Source: an uncultured Collinsella sp. (GTDB taxonomy: Bacteria > Actinomycetota > Coriobacteriia > Coriobacteriales > Coriobacteriaceae). Taken from it: DNA of 17,112 bases. Made by a program: the position numbers and the translations under genes. Below the pieces are notes generated by a model. The model was not told the origin of the DNA. It saw nothing but the letters and a program-made list of their open reading frames with translations, and did not search any database. The stretch covers positions 1 through 17,112 of the forward strand of contig CATZTY010000004.1 of assembly GCA_958424475.1 (NCBI GenBank). The letters are read 5' to 3'. Shown here one piece after another: positions 13,235 through 17,112 of this stretch; position 1 is the stretch's first letter; each line of letters opens with the position of its first letter.

Positions 13235-14587
13235 ATGTCTGACGACTTTTACACCATGGTCGATTCCGGAGACCCGGCACCCGACAACGAGCACATCACC
13301 GGCGTGCGCGAAGAGCGTGCGGAAGGCGAGCAGACGACCACGCAGGCGCCGAAAGCCATGTACGCCGCGCGCATCGCCGTCTATGACGACATGCTGTCGA
13401 CACCGCGTGTAATCGTCATTGATCCGCAGGATGTCCGCACGTATTTGGAAGAGACGACCAACACCGTCTACCAGTGCATGAAAGAACAAGGTGGCCATAT
13501 CTCGCTCATGGTCATCCGCGAGATTGTCGAAAACTTTATCCACGCGCACTTTGCCGAGCCCATCATCTCGATTCTGGACGGCGGAGACACCATCCGCTTT
13601 GCTGACCAAGGACCCGGCATCGACGACAAGGAACGCGCTTTCGACTTTGGCGTTACCAGTGCAAACAGCAAGATGAAGCGCTATATCCGTGGAACCGGAG
13701 CAGGGTTTCCCATGGTGCAGGAGTATTTGGAAAACGCCGGCGGTGCCGTATCCATCGAGGACAACATGGGCAACGGCACCGTGGTTACGGTAAGCCTGAA
13801 CCCTAAACGCGTGCAGGAAATCGAGCGTGCCGGCGGACGCGGTGCTGCCGTGCGGCCCGAGACGGAGCAGCCCACATATCCCCTGCCGGGAGCTTTTGCG
13901 CAGCAGCCCATGGCAACGCAGCAGATGCAGCCCCCCGTGGGGCAGATACAGCAGCCTGGAATGCTTCCTACACAAGAGCCCCGGGCGGCATCGATGTCGA
14001 TGCCGCCAAACATGCCAGAGGCCATGCCGCTGGCGGATCAGGATGCAGCAGCAATGCAGCAGGCAACGGGGGCACCGGGCGGCCAGCAAATGGGCTATCA
14101 GCCGTACCAACAGGGATATCCATATCAGCAGATGCCGCCACTGGGGTATGACCAGCAGTTCCCGCAGCAGTACCAGCAGGGATATCAGCAGCCGTACCAG
14201 CAGATGCCGCAGCAGCAGTACAACCCTTGGGCCCAGCAGATGCCTCCGCAGCCTTACCAACAGTGGCCTCAAAGTTTTCAACAGCAAATGCCGCCGATGC
14301 AGAGTTCTCAACAACCAGCAGCTCAAATGATGTATCCTAATGCAGCAAATCAGTATGCGCAGCCACAACCGGACGTGTTCGTAAGCGATCGCGGCAACGC
14401 CGCGCTGGGCTATCTGGCGCAAAATCAAGCGTGCGGTGCAACCGATCTGGCGAGGGCGTTTGGAAACTCGGCCCCCACTTGGTCACGCACGCTCAATGAC
14501 TTGGCGCAGGCCGGCTTGGTCATCAAGCATGGCCAGAAATACCATCTGACCGAACTCGGCGCCGCTCGCGTGCGAGCTCAGAGCTAA
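13235..14587 (+). CDS. Origin-linked GHKL ATPase with Gln/Pro-rich linker and C-terminal winged helix
   Basis: A 450-residue protein of unknown function just upstream of dnaA (15 bases). Residues about 86-188 form a GHKL (HATPase_c) ATP-binding domain: N-box IREIVENFIHA (Glu96, Asn100), G1 box DQGPGI (124-129), G2 box GTGAGFPMVQEYLENAGG (153-170) and the final strand NGTVVTVSL. There is no histidine phosphoacceptor (DHp) domain, receiver or membrane segment, so it is not a typical sensor kinase. Residues about 205-382 are low-complexity, with many Gln, Pro, Tyr and Met (YQQGYPYQQMPP and similar, repeated). Residues about 384-448 look like a winged helix (ALGYLAQNQACGATDLARAF, then a WSRTLNDLAQAGLVI recognition part). 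I infer an ATP-dependent DNA-binding protein active at the origin. The start ATG at 13235 has only a weak ribosome site. Confidence 0.85.
   Translation: MSDDFYTMVDSGDPAPDNEHITGVREERAEGEQTTTQAPKAMYAARIAVYDDMLSTPRVIVIDPQDVRTYLEETTNTVYQCMKEQGGHISLMVIREIVENFIHAHFAEPIISILDGGDTIRFADQGPGIDDKERAFDFGVTSANSKMKRYIRGTGAGFPMVQEYLENAGGAVSIEDNMGNGTVVTVSLNPKRVQEIERAGGRGAAVRPETEQPTYPLPGAFAQQPMATQQMQPPVGQIQQPGMLPTQEPRAASMSMPPNMPEAMPLADQDAAAMQQATGAPGGQQMGYQPYQQGYPYQQMPPLGYDQQFPQQYQQGYQQPYQQMPQQQYNPWAQQMPPQPYQQWPQSFQQQMPPMQSSQQPAAQMMYPNAANQYAQPQPDVFVSDRGNAALGYLAQNQACGATDLARAFGNSAPTWSRTLNDLAQAGLVIKHGQKYHLTELGAARVRAQS
14275..14313 (+). promoter_or_regulatory. Two variant DnaA-box-like sequences inside the GHKL gene
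   Basis: TTTTCAACA at 14275-14283 and TTCTCAACA at 14305-14313, in the same orientation, 30 bases apart, inside the Gln-rich coding part. The first shares the 11-mer GTTTTCAACAG with the spacer boxes. They encode Ser/Phe/Gln codons, so chance from codon use is possible. Confidence 0.35.
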
Positions 14588-14602
14588 AGAACGGGAGAGA
14601 CA

Positions 14603-16327
14603 GTGGACGAGGAAGCAAGCATCATCCTGGGGGATGCCATCGCCTTTTGCCAGCGCGACGGCCAAGATGCACGCCTCATCAACATGCTGGGGCAATCGCG
14701 CGCCATAAGCCTGACCGAAGATACGCTCACGATCGAGGCCCCCTCGCGCTTTGCCATCGCCCAGCTCAAAAAGCATCAGCCGACTATTGAGGCCTATCTG
14801 GAAGAAATCGCCTTTGCACCGATTGCGCTCGACATCGTGGCACCGCAAGGCGCCGCGACGGAATCCGCTGCCGCGACGGCGCCCGCCACGGCTCCCGCTG
14901 CTTCCCCGGCGGTGCCGGCCTCCGCAGGCGATGTGTCGGCAATCGAGCACCAGCACAGCGATGTTTCCCGTGAAACCATGGCACCGTTGCCGACCGCGGC
15001 GGCGACGTCAACGAACGTACCCGTCACGCACATGCCCATCGCTCACGACGCAGCGGCGGGCGCGGATTCGGGCATTGCAATCAAGAACACGCTCTCGGCC
15101 GATGATTTTCGTCGCATGATGAACCAGATGAAGGGCGGAGCGCCGACTAAATCCACGCGAGCTGCGACCCCCGCTTCACCCGTGCCAGCACCGACCGTAC
15201 CGGCCGAGCAGAATACGGATGGAGCCCCGCTCGCCGCGAACTCAAAGTTTACCTTTGAGAATTTTGTCTACGGCCCCGAGAACAGCCATGCCTATCGCTC
15301 GGCACTCAAGTTTGCCGCCCTCGCGGACGAGCGCGGCACGTGCACATCGCTGTTCATCTACGGCAAATCGGGCCTGGGCAAGACGCACCTGCTGCTTGCC
15401 ATCAAAAACGAGCTCGCCGAGAAGTCGCCCGAGATCAAGGTCAAGTATGCCAACTCCCAGGCGTATCTGGACGACCTGATGACCGAGTTCGACCGTCAAA
15501 AGAAGAGCAACGCCCCCATCATGCAGGCGTACCACGGCGTGGACGTACTCATCATCGATGACATCCAAAACATCATCGGCAAGCGCGCGAGCGTGGACTA
15601 CTTTTTCCAGCTCATGGACGAGTTCATCCGCAACAACAAGAAGGTCGTCATCGCGGCAGACCGCGCCCCCAAGGACCTGAGCATGGACGAGCGTCTGACC
15701 AGCCGCTTCAACGCCGGCATGCTCTGCCTGGTCGCAGAGCCCAGCTACGAGATGAAATACAAGATCTTGCAGCGCTATTACGAGAACACCATCGTCGCCG
15801 CTCCCGAGGCGGGCGACGACTCGCTGCTGGCGGCCTATGGGGGCGACGGCGGGCACCTGACCGACAAGCACTTTAAACACATGGCCGAGGTCTCGGGCAC
15901 CAACATCCGCGAACTCGAGAGCTTTTGCGAGCGCTGCGCCGGCGAGGCGGGCGACCGCGAGCGCGAGGGCGGGGAACTCACCTTTGACGATATCGACGCC
16001 ATCGCCAGCCAGTACTTCGACACATCGGCCAAAAAGATCAACGTCCAGACGGTTCAGTCCGTCATCGAAGAGCAGTACGGCGTGACGCACGAGGAGCTCA
16101 TCGGCCCGCGTCGCAACGCCAATATCGCCAAAGCACGCCATATCGCTATCTACCTGGCCATCGAGATGTGCGAGATGACGACCACGGCGGTGGGCGCCGA
16201 ATTTGGCAACCGCAACCACTCGACCGTCAGCACGAGCTACAAAAAGGTCCAGAAGATGATCCAGGAAGACCGCACCGTCACCGAAGATCTCAAATCGTTG
16301 CGCGATAAAATTACACTGCGCTCGTAG
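14603..16327 (+). CDS. dnaA: Chromosomal replication initiator protein DnaA
   Basis: A 574-residue initiator. Domain I covers about residues 1-78; an Ala/Pro/Thr-rich domain II of about 130 residues follows. The AAA+ domain begins at FTFENFVYGPENSHAY (216-231), with Walker A GKSGLGKT (254-261), Walker B VLIIDDIQ (315-322) and the arginine finger in LTSRFNAGM (Arg368). Domain IV binds the box, with its signature in NRNHSTVS (536-543). Compared with E. coli, Arg504 and His539 match Arg399 and His434, but Thr527, Thr528, Asn538 and Ser540 replace Leu422, Pro423, Asp433 and Thr435. The start is the GTG at 14603 with GGGAGAG upstream. A parS-like site lies in domain II. It is probably cotranscribed with the GHKL gene. 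Confidence 0.98.
   Translation: MDEEASIILGDAIAFCQRDGQDARLINMLGQSRAISLTEDTLTIEAPSRFAIAQLKKHQPTIEAYLEEIAFAPIALDIVAPQGAATESAAATAPATAPAASPAVPASAGDVSAIEHQHSDVSRETMAPLPTAAATSTNVPVTHMPIAHDAAAGADSGIAIKNTLSADDFRRMMNQMKGGAPTKSTRAATPASPVPAPTVPAEQNTDGAPLAANSKFTFENFVYGPENSHAYRSALKFAALADERGTCTSLFIYGKSGLGKTHLLLAIKNELAEKSPEIKVKYANSQAYLDDLMTEFDRQKKSNAPIMQAYHGVDVLIIDDIQNIIGKRASVDYFFQLMDEFIRNNKKVVIAADRAPKDLSMDERLTSRFNAGMLCLVAEPSYEMKYKILQRYYENTIVAAPEAGDDSLLAAYGGDGGHLTDKHFKHMAEVSGTNIRELESFCERCAGEAGDREREGGELTFDDIDAIASQYFDTSAKKINVQTVQSVIEEQYGVTHEELIGPRRNANIAKARHIAIYLAIEMCEMTTTAVGAEFGNRNHSTVSTSYKKVQKMIQEDRTVTEDLKSLRDKITLRS
14962..14977. promoter_or_regulatory. Degenerate parS-like site inside dnaA
   Basis: TGTTTCCCGTGAAACC matches parS at 14 of 16 bases (positions 7 and 16 differ). 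It encodes VSRET in the poorly conserved linker of DnaA, where the protein sequence is free to vary. ParB binding is inferred. Confidence 0.5.
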
Positions 16328-16335
16328 GGAAATAG

Positions 16336-16380
16336 AGACACCTGTTGAAAACTTGTCGAAACCACGGGCATAAGGTGTCT
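16336..16380. repeat. Inverted repeat after dnaA enclosing a DnaA box
   Basis: Arms AGACACCT (16336-16343) and AGGTGTCT (16373-16380) are perfect complements with 29 bases between them. No T-run follows on the plus strand, so it is a poor terminator. Confidence 0.55.
16343..16351 (-). promoter_or_regulatory. Variant DnaA box, TTTTCAACA, inverted
   Basis: On the minus strand this is the third exact copy of the 14-mer AGTTTTCAACAGGT (16353-16340). It is followed on the plus strand by TTGTCGAAA (16353-16361), as also seen near box 3. Confidence 0.7.
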
Positions 16381-16518
16381 AAAACCCAAACCGCGGTGAT
16401 GAAAAGTTTTGCGCAGGTTTTGAACGTGGAAAACCACCCCTGTTGCACACAGGTTGCTGTCGATTCTCTTTCTGGGTCTGACCTGCGTCTTTGGGAGTAA
16501 TCAACAGTTTCGTCAGTG

Positions 16519-16533
16519 CTATTACTATTATTA
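16519..16533 (+). promoter_or_regulatory. DnaA-trio-like array
   Basis: The plus strand reads CTA TTA CTA TTA TTA. The other strand, read 3' to 5', is GAT AAT GAT AAT AAT, which fits the 3'-[G/A]AT-5' DnaA-trio unit five times. A box-like TAATCAACA lies 12 bases upstream and AT-rich DNA follows directly. Confidence 0.65.
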
Positions 16534-16565
16534 AGATATTTATATCTATAGAAAGGTATTAAAAG

Positions 16566-17112
16566 ATGAAGTTCACCGTCAGCCAGAGCTCGCTTACACA
16601 AGCCATCGGCGTCGTTATGAAGGGTGTCGCTTCGGCATCCACCCTTCCCATCCTGTCGGGCGTGCTCGTCAAGGCGCAAGACGGCATCTTGGAATTCCAG
16701 ACCTCTAACTACACCATCTCGATCCGTCATCGCATCGCGGCGCATGTCGAAGAAGAGGGTGAGATGGTTATCCCCTGTAAGATGCTCTCCAATATCACCA
16801 AGACTCTCCCCGATGCCCCGGTCACCTTTGAGCTGTCCGAGCGCCAGGTGCTGATCAGTTGCGAGAAGAGCTCTTTCCGCCTGAACACGCTCGATGCCAA
16901 TGACTTCCCCGAGTTTCCGGCCTATGCCATCGAGAGTGCCGTGGAGCTGCCGACCGATATCTTGTCCGAAATGGTCGGCCGCGTGTGGCGCGTCACCTCG
17001 ACCGACAAGGCTCGCCCCATCCTGGGCGGCGTGCACATGAAGGTCGAGAACAACACCGTACGCCTGGTAGCGACCGATTCCTTCCGCTTGGCCGTGTGCG
17101 ATACGCAGGTCG
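16566..17112 (+). CDS. dnaN: DNA polymerase III beta sliding clamp, N-terminal part
   Basis: Only the first 182 codons are present; the gene continues past the right edge. The start MKFTVSQSSLTQAIGVV is typical of the beta clamp, followed by LPILSGVLVKA (29-39), the FRLNTLDANDFPEFP segment (105-119) and, at the beginning of domain two, TSTDKARPILGGVHMKVEN and VRLVATDSFRLAV. The clamp is a ring-shaped dimer with three similar domains per subunit that holds polymerase III on DNA. The ATG at 16566 has GAAAGG nine bases upstream. Its leader overlaps the probable origin, so dnaN expression and origin opening may influence each other. Confidence 0.96.
   Translation, partial: MKFTVSQSSLTQAIGVVMKGVASASTLPILSGVLVKAQDGILEFQTSNYTISIRHRIAAHVEEEGEMVIPCKMLSNITKTLPDAPVTFELSERQVLISCEKSSFRLNTLDANDFPEFPAYAIESAVELPTDILSEMVGRVWRVTSTDKARPILGGVHMKVENNTVRLVATDSFRLAVCDTQV

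Larger units (their letters stand above)
16328..16565. other. oriC: dnaA-dnaN spacer, probable oriC
   Basis: A 238-bp spacer with origin features in order: an inverted repeat (16336-16380) containing a variant DnaA box; weaker box-like matches TGTGCAACA (minus, 16441-16449, within CCTGTTGCACACAGG) and TAATCAACA (16498-16506); a DnaA-trio-like run (16519-16533); and an AT-rich segment with the palindrome AGATATTTATATCT (16534-16547). By hand count 28 of 32 bases at 16519-16550 are A or T. The order box, spacer, trios, AT-rich DNA matches the known unwinding unit of Bacillus. Unwinding here is inferred. Confidence 0.75.

Noticed and set aside
13145..14428. A 427-codon open frame on the minus strand opposite the GHKL gene
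   Set aside because: Its product is a Leu/Arg/His-rich string that mirrors the Gln-rich repeats of the plus strand. The plus strand has recognisable ATPase and winged-helix motifs, so this is a shadow.
15242..16219. A 325-codon open frame on the minus strand opposite dnaA
   Set aside because: It is the antisense of conserved DnaA AAA+ motifs in high-GC DNA, where long spurious frames are common. No domain is recognisable.
16336..16380. The inverted repeat after dnaA as a rho-independent terminator
   Set aside because: The arms are only 8 bp, the loop is 29 bases and no T-run follows on the coding strand.

Overview
The window is the replication-origin neighbourhood of an actinobacterial chromosome, most likely a Coriobacteriia member close to Collinsella. 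The gene order rpmH-rnpA-yidD-yidC-jag-rsmG-parA-parB on one strand, facing dnaA-dnaN on the other, is the conserved bacterial origin block. The mainly GC-rich codon use, the diverged DnaA with a long Ala/Pro linker, and a GHKL-ATPase gene just upstream of dnaA support the class-level placement. The genus is an inference from sequence feel, not from a search.

Region 1 (1-7650) is general housekeeping. It starts with the N-terminal part of a membrane-anchored M28-type peptidase (minus strand, cut by the window edge). Next come two overlapping WYL-domain regulators of PafB/PafC type (plus). A ddl-dinG pair follows (minus): D-Ala-D-Ala ligase, then a DEDDh exonuclease/DinG helicase fusion that keeps the iron-sulfur cysteines. 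Divergent from ddl is rlmN (plus).

Region 2 (7651-11357) holds two strong terminators between convergent units, then the minus-strand partition unit rsmG-parA-parB and a small membrane-anchored protein that overlaps the parB end. Three perfect 16-bp parS sites lie between rsmG and parA at an exact 39-bp pitch. Two degenerate parS-like sites lie further out, one after rlmN and one inside dnaA. This block is clearly lower in GC than its surroundings. A 13-bp palindromic motif occurs near its two sides.

Region 3 (10711-12991) is the minus-strand rpmH-rnpA-yidD-yidC-jag operon. It covers ribosomal protein L34, the RNase P protein, membrane-insertion factors and an RNA-binding protein. It starts from a strong sigma70-type promoter and ends at a strong terminator.

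Region 4 (12890-17112) is the origin. The spacer upstream of the plus-strand GHKL gene and the dnaA-dnaN spacer share a repeated 14-mer containing a variant DnaA box, TTTTCAACA. The dnaA-dnaN spacer also has a five-unit DnaA-trio-like array running into a very AT-rich segment, the probable unwinding element. Between the two spacers sit dnaA and an unusual gene coding for a GHKL ATPase domain, a long Gln/Pro/Tyr/Met-rich linker and a C-terminal winged helix. That protein, and the match between altered DnaA contact residues and the altered box, are the most promising leads. dnaN (sliding clamp) is cut by the right edge.
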